Below, one piece after another: positions 17,774 to 26,232 of a stretch of 64,000 nucleotides of DNA. The stretch comes from Nocardiopsis gilva YIM 90087 (GTDB taxonomy: Bacteria > Actinomycetota > Actinomycetes > Streptosporangiales > Streptosporangiaceae), in assembly GCF_002263495.1 (NCBI RefSeq), contig NZ_CP022753.1:1674001-1738000 (forward strand). The letters are read 5' to 3'. The notes below the pieces were generated by a model. It saw nothing but the letters and a program-made list of their open reading frames with translations, was not told the origin of the DNA and made no database searches. The first letter of the stretch is position 1. Each line of letters opens with the position of its first letter. The position numbers and the translations under genes were made by a program.

Positions 17774-18334
17774 GTGCCTTCGAACACGAAGATCGAGGTA
17801 CGTCGAAGTCCTCGCCGTCAGCGGACCGTGTCCGCCTACCGCGATGGGGACAAGACGATCGTCCTCGTTCCCGCATCGTTCTCCAGCGCTGAGGAGCAGC
17901 GCTGGGTCGATCGCATGCTGGAGCGACTGGAGGCGCGGGAGGAGCGCCGCCGCCCCGACGATGAAGCCCTGCAGGCCAGAGCGTTCGAACTGGCTGAACG
18001 CTACCTCGAAGGGCTAGCCCAGCCCGTCAGCGTGCGGTGGGTCGACAACCAGCGCACCCGCTGGGGCTCCTGCACCCCCGACTCGGGGTCCATCCGCCTC
18101 TCGCGGCGGCTCTCCGGCATGCCGTCGTGGGTCGTCGACTACGTCCTCATGCACGAACTCGTGCACCTGATCATCCCGAACCACGGTCCGGAATTCTGGG
18201 ATCTGGTCCGTCGCTATCCCAAGGCCGAACGTGCGCGCGGCTACCTGGAGGGTGTCAGCGCCGCCCCGCGCCTCGACGCCGGAGGCAGCGGCGAGGTCGA
18301 GGACGAAGAGGACGACATCCTGGAAGAGGAGTAG
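17774..18334 (+). CDS. YgjP/SprT-like zinc metallopeptidase
   Basis: 186 residues. Central TRWGSCTPDSGSIRLSRRL, then YVLMHELVHL (HExxH zinc site) and NHGPEFW with the third ligand region. This is the YgjP (M48-like, DUF45) family; substrates are unknown. The tail is acidic (DEEDDILEEE). Start: GTG at 17774; no clear ribosome site, and CTAACGTGAT upstream could hold a -10 for a leaderless message. Confidence 0.85.
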   Translation: MPSNTKIEVRRSPRRQRTVSAYRDGDKTIVLVPASFSSAEEQRWVDRMLERLEAREERRRPDDEALQARAFELAERYLEGLAQPVSVRWVDNQRTRWGSCTPDSGSIRLSRRLSGMPSWVVDYVLMHELVHLIIPNHGPEFWDLVRRYPKAERARGYLEGVSAAPRLDAGGSGEVEDEEDDILEEE

Positions 18335-18430
18335 CGGAACCGCCACACGCTCCGCGGGTGACGTGGCATCCTCGTCGGGGAATCGATGTGGGATCGATCA
18401 CGGTTTTCGCGACGGAGGAGGGCCCGCTCG

Positions 18431-19060
18431 GTGCGCATGGCGGCCGTACTCATCACGCCCGGCACAGGAACCGCACCACCGCCTGGAATCGACCCTGGGG
18501 CGTTCCAGTCCGTCCTCTCCGAAGACACCTATGACGTCGTCGCGGACCTCGAACAGTGCGCACCCGCCGTCGCGGCGTGGGCCGAGCGCCACGACGAAGC
18601 CGACCGCCTCGCCACCGCGGCCACCGACCTCACCTGGCCCGGCACCCCCGTCCTGCGCCTCACCGGCGGCGCCCCACTGTCACGCACCCTGGCCGCCCTG
18701 CATGATTACGGCGCCGACCAGGCTGCCGTGATCGCGGCCGACGCCCCGGACCTACCGAGGCTGCTGATCGGCAAACTCTTCCGCGCCCTCGGCAGCGCCG
18801 ATGTCGCCGTCTGCCCCGCCGATGGCGGCGGCCTGGTCGCCCTCGCCACCCGCATCCCCGCCCCGGCCTGGGCCGACGGCGTCGACCTCGATACCCGTGA
18901 TGCTCTCGCCCGCCTGAACGCTGCCCGCCCGGAACGCCGCGCCCTGTCCATGGTCCCCGGCTGGCACCGCATCCGCACCCCGGCCGACATCTCCCGCCTC
19001 GACCCCGGCCTGGAGGGATGGGAAGTCACCCGCTCCCTGCTGAGCACTGGGCGGCGGTAA
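18431..19060 (+). CDS. DUF2064/TIGR04282-like nucleotidyltransferase-fold protein
   Basis: 209 residues. Features: RLTGGAPLSRTLAAL, then AAVIAADAPDLPRLLI (an xDxPD-like nucleotide-sugar motif) and DVAVCPADGGGLVALAT, followed by VDLDTRDALARLNA. This is the pattern of the glycosyltransferase-A-fold DUF2064 family. Start: GTG at 18431 with GGAGGAGGG about 8 bases upstream; ATG at 18437 is an alternative. It is the last gene before the large inverted-repeat element. Confidence 0.65.
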   Translation: MRMAAVLITPGTGTAPPPGIDPGAFQSVLSEDTYDVVADLEQCAPAVAAWAERHDEADRLATAATDLTWPGTPVLRLTGGAPLSRTLAALHDYGADQAAVIAADAPDLPRLLIGKLFRALGSADVAVCPADGGGLVALATRIPAPAWADGVDLDTRDALARLNAARPERRALSMVPGWHRIRTPADISRLDPGLEGWEVTRSLLSTGRR

Positions 19061-19067
19061 GGGGTCG

Positions 19068-19673
19068 GCTGGGCGGCCTTGTCGGCGTTAGCCTGACCGG
19101 TGTTCTTGGGTGAAAAGCGGCAGCGACGGCGGTGGGGCCTGGGGCGCCGGTCCCCTGGCGGGTGCGGCGGGCCGGGCCAGCGGCAGCGGCCCGCACGGCC
19201 GGGCGCCTTCCCGGTGGAGCGGCGGGGCGGCAGCGACGGCGGGTGGGCGGTGGGGGTGCCCCGGTCGGCTCCCGGGTGGGGCGCGCAGACCGGAATGCGG
19301 ATTGCGGGCTGCCGGGCGTCGGGTATGCCCGGTTTGCCCCACGTTTCCCGCGATGATCATGGGAATTCTTCCGATTTCCGGCCGGAAATCGGAAGAATTC
19401 CCATGATCATCGGTGAGAGGGCGCCTCTGCTCCCGCATAGCGGAAGTGCCCTCACGTGAAGCGGAGCAGTGGTATTCCGGCTGGTCCTGGGGGCGGCAAC
19501 CGGCTCGGCCGGATCCGCGCTCCCACGCCTCCACGGCGCAGAGAGCGCTTTCCCCGCCCCGGGGCACCGTGCGCCCACCCGCCGGACGACCGGCGCCCCC
19601 AGGCCCCACCGCCGTCGCTGCCGCTTTTCACCCAAGAACACCGGTCAGGCTAACGCCGACAAGGCCGCCCAGC
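19068..19673. repeat. Large inverted-repeat element with central palindrome
   Basis: Outer arms 19068-19152 and 19588-19673 are reverse complements with a single one-base indel in about 85 bases. The centre is a 62-bp perfect palindrome (19351-19412). Flanking inner sequence is not symmetric. The element fills the gap between two genes and has no credible gene of its own. A divergent relative occupies 36770-37600 (shared start GCGGCCTTGTCGGCG and shared sequence after the ATGATCAT block). It may be a non-autonomous mobile element or a structured repeat; inference. Confidence 0.85.
19351..19412. repeat. 62-bp perfect palindrome
   Basis: Each 31-base half is the exact reverse complement of the other, with no loop. 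The outer parts are CGATGATCATGGGAATTC and its complement, the centre TTTCCGGCCGGAAA. A damaged version with 13-bp arms (CGATGATCATGGC) lies at 37039-37100. Confidence 0.95.
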
Positions 19674-19817
19674 AGGCCTCCGCCCCCGCCTCCCGACCTG
19701 TCGGTGCCGCCCTCTCCGCTCCACGGGGAAGCTTTCCAGCGGTGCATGCCCCGACGTCGGCCCAGGCTCCACCACCCTGGAGACGCGGCGGGAGCAGTCC
19801 GAACCAGGCGACCGACG

Positions 19818-20387
19818 TCAGGCGGCCCGCCGGGCCGCCGCTGCTGCGGCGGTGACCAGGGCGCGAACGGCTGTGTCGGTGGGCTCCGGGATGGCGTCGA
19901 CCGGGAACCAGGCGAGGCCGTCGGATTCCTCCGGGTCGCGGACCGGCTCGGAACCGGGTGGGGCGATGGCGGCGTACTGCACGTCCAGGTGCCAGGTGCC
20001 GCCGCCGCAGCCCACCCAGTGGCGGTCGAGGCGCACGGGGTCCGGAAGCAGCCGCAGGTCCGCGATGCCCGACTCCTCGGTGGCCTCACGCAGGGCCACT
20101 GCCGCCAATGCGGTGTCGGCGGGTTCGCAGTGGCCGCCGGTCTGCAGCCAGAGCCGGATCTTGCGGTGCAGGGTGAGCACGGTACGGCTGCCGTCCGGAT
20201 CGACGATCGCGGCGCTCGCCGTCACGTGGCCAGGCTGGCAGGAGCGCCACACCCCGTCGGGATGACGGTCCAGGTGGTCGAGGTAGGTGCGGCGCAGCTC
20301 CTCCTGGGCGGCGTCGGGTGCGGTCCAGGACGTCAGGACCGCGCGGGCATCGGTGTGCAGGTCGCGGGTATCGGCGTCAACGCTCAC
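19818..20387 (-). CDS. Nudix hydrolase
   Basis: 189 residues. Nudix box GHCEPADTALAAVALREATE followed by ESGI, preceded by TASAAIVDPDG and LHRKIRLWLQTGG. The substrate is not predictable. Its start overlaps the stop of the upstream zincin-like gene by 4 bases (ATGA at 20384-20387), so the two are translationally coupled. Confidence 0.88.
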   Translation of the reverse strand: MSVDADTRDLHTDARAVLTSWTAPDAAQEELRRTYLDHLDRHPDGVWRSCQPGHVTASAAIVDPDGSRTVLTLHRKIRLWLQTGGHCEPADTALAAVALREATEESGIADLRLLPDPVRLDRHWVGCGGGTWHLDVQYAAIAPPGSEPVRDPEESDGLAWFPVDAIPEPTDTAVRALVTAAAAAARRAA

Positions 20388-21835
20388 CGACCGTCGTCCC
20401 CCTTGCTGTCCCCGTGGTCAGTGTCGGCCTCGCCGTCCGTGTCCTTGTCGTCCTTGGCCTCGCTGTCGGAGGCCTCGCCCTCCGCCGACTGCGCCTCGGT
20501 GAACTGGCTGATGTCGATGTCCGGAACGTCGATGTCGGACTCGCCGCGCACGAAGGCGTCCGGGTCGTCCAAGTCGGAGCTGGAGGGCATGAGGTCGGGG
20601 TGCGCCCAGACGGCGTCGCGCCCTTCGGTCCCGCGGGCCTCGCCCAGGGCTCTCCACAGCGCGGCGGCCTCGCGCACCCGGCGCGGGCGCATCTCCAGGC
20701 CGACAAGCGCGGCGAAGGTGTGCTCGGCCGGTCCGCCGGAGGCACGCCGACGGCGGGTGGCCTCGCCCAGGGACGCCGACTGCGGCAGCCGTTCGGTCAC
20801 CGCGGCCTCGACCACGACCGAGACCCATCCCTCGATCAGAGCGAGGGCCGTCTCCAGCCGCGCGAGGGACGCCTTCTGCCGCGGAGTGTCCTCGGGCTGG
20901 AACAGCCCGCCGCCCTCCGCCCCGGACAGCACCTCCTGCAGTGCCTCGGGGTTGGAGATGTCGATGTGGCCGAGCTTCTCCTCCAGCCCGCTCATGTCGA
21001 AGGATATGCCGCGCGCATACTCCTCGACCAGGCTGAACACGTGCGAGCGCAGCCACGGCACATGGCTGAACAGGCGGTGGTGCGCGGCCTCGCGGGCGGC
21101 GAGGTACAGCCGCACCTCGTCCTGCGGGATCCCCAGCCCCTCGCCGAACGCGGTCACGCCCGACGGCAGCAGCGCGGCGTGGCCCTCACCCGCCAGCGGT
21201 ACGCCGACGTCGGTGGAACCGACGACCTCGCTCGCCAGCTCGCCGATGGCCTGCCCGGCCTGCTGGCCGACGAGCATGCCGCCCATCTGCCGCACCATGC
21301 CCATGAAGGGACCGGCCACAGACTGCATCTCCTCCGGCAGGTTCTGCCCCATGGACTCGACGATGCGGGAGGTGAGCGGGTCGCACAGGCGCGCCCAGGT
21401 GTCCATGGTCCGCTCGATCCACTCCGACCGGCTCCACGCCTCCATCGTCTGCACACCCGAGGGCAGCGTGGTGGCCTCGTTGAGCCACAGGTCGGCCAGT
21501 TGCAGGGCCTCCTGTACGTGGGCGTTGTCGATCGGCCCGGTGCTGGCGTCGCCCTTGGCGGACACCGTGTGCCGGGCGATGTTCTTGGCGATGTCCCAGC
21601 TCACGCCGCCCTCACCAGTGGGCGAACCGGGCGACGGCTGGGCCGCCATCATGTCGGCGAACTGGCGTAGCATCTGGGCCATCTGCTGGGGATCACCGAA
21701 CGGGAATCCCCCAGGCATGTTCGGAACCCCGCCTGGGCCGTTGTCTCCGGCCCCGGAACCGGAGTTACCCGATCGCCGACCCGACTCGTCATCCGGGTCG
21801 TTCGGCATGCTGAATCCAAAAGGTAGGTCGCTCAC
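20384..21835 (-). CDS. Zincin-like DUF2342 (F420 biosynthesis-associated) protein
   Basis: 483 residues. A Gly/Pro/Met-rich N-terminus leads to the core with ESMGQNLPEEMQ, GGMLVGQQAGQAIG and YLAAREAAHHRLFSHVPWL, which sits where zincin-like relatives place their metal motif; the Glu of HExxH is not clear, so catalysis is uncertain. The C-terminus is highly acidic (about 60 residues of Asp/Glu/Ser). The family is often annotated as coenzyme F420 biosynthesis-associated or as a zinc-dependent metalloprotease. It is divergent from the SDR gene with 61 bases between them. Confidence 0.8.
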   Translation of the reverse strand: MSDLPFGFSMPNDPDDESGRRSGNSGSGAGDNGPGGVPNMPGGFPFGDPQQMAQMLRQFADMMAAQPSPGSPTGEGGVSWDIAKNIARHTVSAKGDASTGPIDNAHVQEALQLADLWLNEATTLPSGVQTMEAWSRSEWIERTMDTWARLCDPLTSRIVESMGQNLPEEMQSVAGPFMGMVRQMGGMLVGQQAGQAIGELASEVVGSTDVGVPLAGEGHAALLPSGVTAFGEGLGIPQDEVRLYLAAREAAHHRLFSHVPWLRSHVFSLVEEYARGISFDMSGLEEKLGHIDISNPEALQEVLSGAEGGGLFQPEDTPRQKASLARLETALALIEGWVSVVVEAAVTERLPQSASLGEATRRRRASGGPAEHTFAALVGLEMRPRRVREAAALWRALGEARGTEGRDAVWAHPDLMPSSSDLDDPDAFVRGESDIDVPDIDISQFTEAQSAEGEASDSEAKDDKDTDGEADTDHGDSKGDDGR

Positions 21836-21896
21836 GATTAGACCTCAGGCAGGATAGGAATGTCTCCACTGTCACGTTAGCTGGGAGCCGCCTGGA

Positions 21897-23021
21897 GTGA
21901 GTACCCGAAACAGTCAGGTTCGCCCACAGCACACTCCCGGCGCCGGGGGGCCCGTCGTCGCGGTCACTGGGGCCGCGTCCGGCGTTGGACGCCTGCTCGT
22001 TGAACGACTGGCGCAGGCCCAGGATTCCGGAAACATCGGACGAGTCGTCGCGATCGACGCACACCGGGGCGACGCCGAAGGCGTCACCTGGCGTATCGCC
22101 GACGTGCGCACCCCGAGCCTGGCGAGTCGGCTGACCGGAGTCGATGTCGTCGTGCACGCGGACGATGACCGCTCCCTGGACACACCCGCCGCCGAGCGCC
22201 GAGCGAGCAACATCCGCGGCGCGCAGACCGTCCTCACGTCGGCCGCCGCCGAGCGTGTGCCCCGCGTCATCCTCCTCACCAGCACGATGGTCTACGGCGC
22301 CGCGCCGGACAACCCCGTCCCGATCCCTGAGGACGCGCCGCTCGTCGCGGAGCTGGGCGGCGGCCTCATCGGCGAGTTCGCCGAGATCGAGGACCTCGCG
22401 CGCCGCGCCCGCCGCGCTCACCCCGGGCTGTCGGTCAGCGTGGTGCGCCCGGCCCCCCTCGTCGGTCCCGAGCTCGACACCCTGGTCACGCGGCACTTCG
22501 CAGCGCCCCGGCTGCTCTCGGTCAAGGGGTGCGAGCAGCAGTGGCAGTTCTGCCACGTCGACGACCTGGCCGACGCGCTCGAGTTCATCGTGGTGCAGGG
22601 CCTGGACGGCAAGGACGGCGCGCTCGCGGTCGGCTGCGAGGGATCACTCGCACAGGCCGAGGCCCAGGAGATCGCCGAGCTGCGCCGCCTCGAGCTGCCC
22701 GCGAACTTCGCGTTCGGCACCACGCAGCGGCTGCACCGGGTCGGGGTCACCCCGGCGTCGGCGAGCGAGATCAAGTTCCTCGTCTACCCGTGCGTGGTCG
22801 ACTGCGTGACCCTGCGTGAGGCCGGGTGGCGGCCGACCTACGACAACACCGAGGCGCTGCGGGTGCTGCTGGAGGCCCGGGCCGGTGAGCATGCCCTGGT
22901 CGGGCGGAAGGTCGGCCGCAAGGAGGCCACCATCACCGCGGCGGGTGCGGCGGGCGCCGCCGTGGCCGCCATCGGTACGGCGGCGGCCGTGCGGCACCTG
23001 CGCAAGCGCCGCAAGGGCTGA
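21897..23021 (+). CDS. NAD-dependent epimerase/SDR-family protein
   Basis: 374 residues. Rossmann glycine motif VAVTGAASGVGRLLVERL near residue 22, VVAIDAHRGD, a segment with ILLTSTMVYGAAP, and VRPAPLVGPELDTLV. The catalytic Tyr-x3-Lys is not evident after STMVYG, so catalysis is uncertain. The C-terminus has a Gly/Ala-rich hydrophobic helix and basic tail RHLRKRRKG, possibly a membrane anchor. Start: GTG with TGGGAG about 10 bases upstream. Confidence 0.8.
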   Translation: MSTRNSQVRPQHTPGAGGPVVAVTGAASGVGRLLVERLAQAQDSGNIGRVVAIDAHRGDAEGVTWRIADVRTPSLASRLTGVDVVVHADDDRSLDTPAAERRASNIRGAQTVLTSAAAERVPRVILLTSTMVYGAAPDNPVPIPEDAPLVAELGGGLIGEFAEIEDLARRARRAHPGLSVSVVRPAPLVGPELDTLVTRHFAAPRLLSVKGCEQQWQFCHVDDLADALEFIVVQGLDGKDGALAVGCEGSLAQAEAQEIAELRRLELPANFAFGTTQRLHRVGVTPASASEIKFLVYPCVVDCVTLREAGWRPTYDNTEALRVLLEARAGEHALVGRKVGRKEATITAAGAAGAAVAAIGTAAAVRHLRKRRKG

Positions 23022-23160
23022 GGCGGGCCCGGAACGGCGGCGCCCGTCGGACGTCGCGGAGCGCACCGCGGTTGTGGGGCGCTCCAAGCGGCGGTGTCCG
23101 AGGTCATCGGGGTTTTGGACGTTCGCCCGACCGGGCGAACGCGTTGATAACGTCGACTCT

Positions 23161-23598
23161 GTGGATCACATCACTCTGGCAGGAATCCGTGAGACGCCCC
23201 TGTCCGTTGACGAGGTCATCGACGCCGTGGGCGAGCCTCGCGTCGGGGGGACCGCGTTCTTCATCGGCACGGTTCGCGACCACGACCACGGGCGCGACGT
23301 GTCGGCGCTGACGTATTCGGCGCATCCCAGCGCCGAGGCGGAGATGCGGCGCGTCATGGAGAAGGTCGTGGCCGACACGTCCGAGGACGGTCGGCCGGTG
23401 TGGAAGGTCGCCGCGCTGCACCGCGTCGGCGAGCTGCGCATCGGTGACATCGCGGTGGTCGTGGCGGCCGCCGCCGAGCACCGGGAGGAGGCGTTCGCCG
23501 CCTGCCGTCGGCTCATCGACGACATCAAGGCCGAGGTGCCCATTTGGAAGCACCAGGTGTTCAACGAGGGTGACGCCGAGTGGGTCGGGGCCTGCTGA
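23161..23598 (+). CDS. moaE: Molybdopterin synthase catalytic subunit MoaE
   Basis: 145 residues. GGTAFFIGTVRDHDHGRDV, LTYSAHPSAEAEM, ALHRVGELRIGDIAVVVAAA and PIWKHQVFNEGDAEWV are family hallmarks; Lys in IWKHQ is the likely catalytic residue. MoaE transfers sulfur from MoaD to precursor Z. No other Moco gene is nearby. Start: GTG at 23161; there is no ribosome site, and TTGATAAC about 15 bases upstream may be a -10 box, so the mRNA could be nearly leaderless. Confidence 0.93.
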   Translation: MDHITLAGIRETPLSVDEVIDAVGEPRVGGTAFFIGTVRDHDHGRDVSALTYSAHPSAEAEMRRVMEKVVADTSEDGRPVWKVAALHRVGELRIGDIAVVVAAAAEHREEAFAACRRLIDDIKAEVPIWKHQVFNEGDAEWVGAC

Positions 23599-23628
23599 GC
23601 ACCGTGCGCGACAGGCGCCCGGTCCCAC

Positions 23629-23667
23629 GCGGTTCTCGCGTGGCGTGACCGGGCGGCATGACACGAT
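23629..23667 (+). terminator. Possible terminator hairpin after moaE
   Basis: GCCCGGT-CCCACGC can pair with GCGTGG-ACCGGGC around a GGTTCTC loop, with a small bulge. No T-run, so this is tentative. Confidence 0.4.
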
Positions 23668-23727
23668 TCGAGGGCTCTGCGCCCAGGATGCGCCCCGATC
23701 CCCGGTGGTCCGTTTAGGCTGTGCAGC

Positions 23728-24789
23728 ATGTTGCGTCGTGTCATCACCCTGTTCGTCGCCTTTGTCCTGCTGGTGGGCTTCGGCGTCGCGGGGATGTACC
23801 TCCCGGTCCCGTATCTCGTGGCCTCGCCCGGTATCACGCTGAACACCATCGGCGAGGACCAAGAGGGCGGCCCGGTCATCCGCATCGACGGGGAGGACAG
23901 CTACGAGCACGACGGCGGGCTGTCGATGGTCACCGTGCAGTACTCCGGCGGCCCCAGCTCGCGTATGGACCTGTTCACCGTGCTCAGCGCGTGGCTGTCG
24001 CCGAGCCAGGCGGTCCTTCCCGAGGAGGCGCTCTTCCCGCCGGACCGGACGGTCGAGGAGATCTCCAAGGCGCAGTCCGTGCAGATGAACGACTCGCAGA
24101 CGAACGCCACCGCCGCCGCCCTCACCGAACTGGGCGTCGACTACGACACGCACGCCCTCGTCGCCGGGGTCGGCGAGGACATGCCGGCCGAGGGCGAGAT
24201 CGCCAAGGGCGACATCATCACCGCCGTCGACGGCGAGCCGGTCGACGGCAAGGAGGAGGTCGTCGAGGAGGTCGGCGACCGCAAGCCCGGCGACGACGTC
24301 GACATCACCGTCGACCGCGACGGCAAGGCCGAGGAGTTCACGCTGACCACGGCCAAGGGCGACGACGGGACCCCCATCATCGGTGTCCTGGTCCGCAACG
24401 ACATGGACTTCCCCGTGGATGTCGACATCAGCGTGGGCGACATCGGCGGTCCGAGCGCGGGGATGATGTTCTCCCTGGGCATCATGGACCGGCTCAGCGA
24501 GGAGAGCCTCACCGGCGGGCACAAGATCGCCGGGACCGGCACCATCAGCCCGGACGGCAGCGTTGGCGCTGTCAGCGGCGTGGAGCAGAAGATGGTCAGC
24601 GCCCAGCGCGAGGGCGCCGAGTACTTCTTCGTCGCCGAGGGCGCATGCTCGCAGACCTTCGACTCGGCGGCCACCGGCGATATCGAGGTGGTCAAGATCG
24701 ACAAGCTCGGCGATGCGGTGGACGCCCTCAAGGCCATCCGCACCGGTGACGGGGCGGACGACCTGCCCCGCTGCGAGCCGAAGCAGTAG
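23728..24789 (+). CDS. PDZ and Lon-like protease-domain protein (YlbL family)
   Basis: 353 residues. An N-terminal signal anchor (VITLFVAFVLLVGFGVAG) exports the rest. A PDZ domain spans about 130-215 (GDIITAVDGEPVDGKEE). The Lon-type Ser-Lys dyad is visible: Ser243 in GGPSAGMMFSLG and Lys288 in GVEQKMVSAQ. The family is a secreted or membrane-tethered processing protease of unknown target. It lies between moaE and the UPF0182 gene, as its relative does in mycobacteria. Confidence 0.9.
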   Translation: MLRRVITLFVAFVLLVGFGVAGMYLPVPYLVASPGITLNTIGEDQEGGPVIRIDGEDSYEHDGGLSMVTVQYSGGPSSRMDLFTVLSAWLSPSQAVLPEEALFPPDRTVEEISKAQSVQMNDSQTNATAAALTELGVDYDTHALVAGVGEDMPAEGEIAKGDIITAVDGEPVDGKEEVVEEVGDRKPGDDVDITVDRDGKAEEFTLTTAKGDDGTPIIGVLVRNDMDFPVDVDISVGDIGGPSAGMMFSLGIMDRLSEESLTGGHKIAGTGTISPDGSVGAVSGVEQKMVSAQREGAEYFFVAEGACSQTFDSAATGDIEVVKIDKLGDAVDALKAIRTGDGADDLPRCEPKQ

Positions 24790-24960
24790 CGCCGCGGCGC
24801 TACTGTGCCGCACCGCCGCCCCCGAGGGCCGTGCGGGAGGACAGGGGCGGCAAAAACACAGTCAAGGTAGCTCCAATACGGCGGGAGGGCGGCGCACCCC
24901 TCCCGTAGAGTCGTCCCGTTCCGGTCTCCCTCTCCCTCTCGACCTTCCGGAGGTTTCCGC

Positions 24961-25320
24961 GTGCGTCGAACGTTTGCCGTCCTGTCCTTATTGGGCGGCA
25001 TCGGTCTGCTGAGCGCGTGCGCTGTCGCCACGGACGAGACGCCCGACGGCGAAGAGGCGGTCACGCGCGCCGCCTTCGAACGCGACGGCAAGACCTGGCC
25101 GCTCAAAACCGACAGCGCCGAACTCCGCTGCTACGACGGCGAGGTCGTCACCGCGACCGTCGACGGCACGGAGTACCAGCTCAACAGCCAGGCACAGCGC
25201 GAGGGGTTCCCCAGCATCGAACCGATCTGGGCCGATGCCCAGGGATCCCCCTACGACCTCAAGGTCAACCTCGGCGAACTCATCGACGCCGGGATCGGGC
25301 TGTGCGCCACGCCCCAGTAA
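24961..25320 (+). CDS. Small lipoprotein, unknown function
   Basis: 119 residues. Lipobox LLSACA follows MRRTFAVLSLLGGIG, so it is exported and lipid-anchored. The mature part holds YDGEVVTATVDGTEYQLNSQ and ends GIGLCATPQ; two Cys besides the lipobox may pair. No family recognised. Start: GTG with CGGAGG about 7 bases upstream. Confidence 0.75.
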   Translation: MRRTFAVLSLLGGIGLLSACAVATDETPDGEEAVTRAAFERDGKTWPLKTDSAELRCYDGEVVTATVDGTEYQLNSQAQREGFPSIEPIWADAQGSPYDLKVNLGELIDAGIGLCATPQ

Positions 25321-25466
25321 CGCGGTGACGGGATGGCGACGACCCGACGTGGCAGGCCGGGGGCGCGGCCGCCGGCCCGGTGATCCCGGCCGCGCGGCGG
25401 ACGTCCGGATCCTTCACCATCGCCGCCGCTCACCCTTCCCTCCGCCACACGCTGCCCGTTTCCCGG

Positions 25467-25997
25467 CTACTCCTCGCCGTCCTCCTCCAGCGTCAGCGCG
25501 AGCGCCGAGGTGAGCGCGGGCACCAGATCCTCCCCGTTGAGCACCTGATCCTCACTGTCGTGGCTGCGCATGCGCAGCGCCGAGTGCCGGCCGCCGTCCC
25601 GGAGCACCCCGGCGACCATCCGGATCTCCTCGGCCCCGTCCTGGGACTCGGCCCACTGGCCGGCGTCGCCGTCCTTCGGCGGCGCCAGCGTCTCGTCGGA
25701 CCCCTTCACCACCAGCCGTTCCATCACCAGCGCGCACCCGGCCACCGCCCCGGGCCAGGCCATCCGGCCCAGGGCCTGTTCGAGGGGCAGCTCCTCGGGC
25801 AGCGGCTCCTGCTCGATCGGCGTCAGCGCCGACGGGTCCACCGGCGCGCTCACGCCCAGCATCCCGGCGAGCGCGGGCTCACGCTCCAGCAGGTCGGCCG
25901 TCGGAACCAGGGCATAGACCCGGACCGGTTGGTCCCACCCCTGGTCAGAGGCATGGCGTTCGAGATCCATCACGACTTCGCGAATATTGAAAGACAC
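25467..25997 (-). CDS. PPA1309-family protein
   Basis: About 176 residues. The conserved start is VVMDLERHASDQGWDQPVRV followed by YALVPTADLL; later MAWPGAVAGCALVMERLVV and GGRHSALRMRSHDSED. The family is a conserved actinobacterial protein of unknown role, often near the UPF0182 gene. Start choice is uncertain: GTG at 25997 aligns with the conserved domain, while the open frame runs up to 26120. Confidence 0.8.
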   Translation of the reverse strand: MSFNIREVVMDLERHASDQGWDQPVRVYALVPTADLLEREPALAGMLGVSAPVDPSALTPIEQEPLPEELPLEQALGRMAWPGAVAGCALVMERLVVKGSDETLAPPKDGDAGQWAESQDGAEEIRMVAGVLRDGGRHSALRMRSHDSEDQVLNGEDLVPALTSALALTLEEDGEE

Positions 25998-26232
25998 CCC
26001 TCCATGGTGGCCTATCCACAAGACCGAACCGGTGGATGAGCGAAAAAGCGGCAGCGCAGTAGGCTCTGTGTCACGGAAGGCCGATACGTCTTCGAGTCCA
26101 GGGCGATGCCAGGTTGTCATCGCTCCGGCGCGTGGATTCGGGAACCCTCGGGCAACGCAATAAGTTGCCGACTACAGGGGGATCATTTGTTCCCCGGCCT
26201 ACCAACATCGACCGTCAGAACGAGGGGGAGGC

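Noticed and set aside
19100-19641. Mirror-image ORFs inside the inverted-repeat element
   Set aside because: They exist on both strands only because the DNA is an inverted repeat; no ribosome site or known domain.
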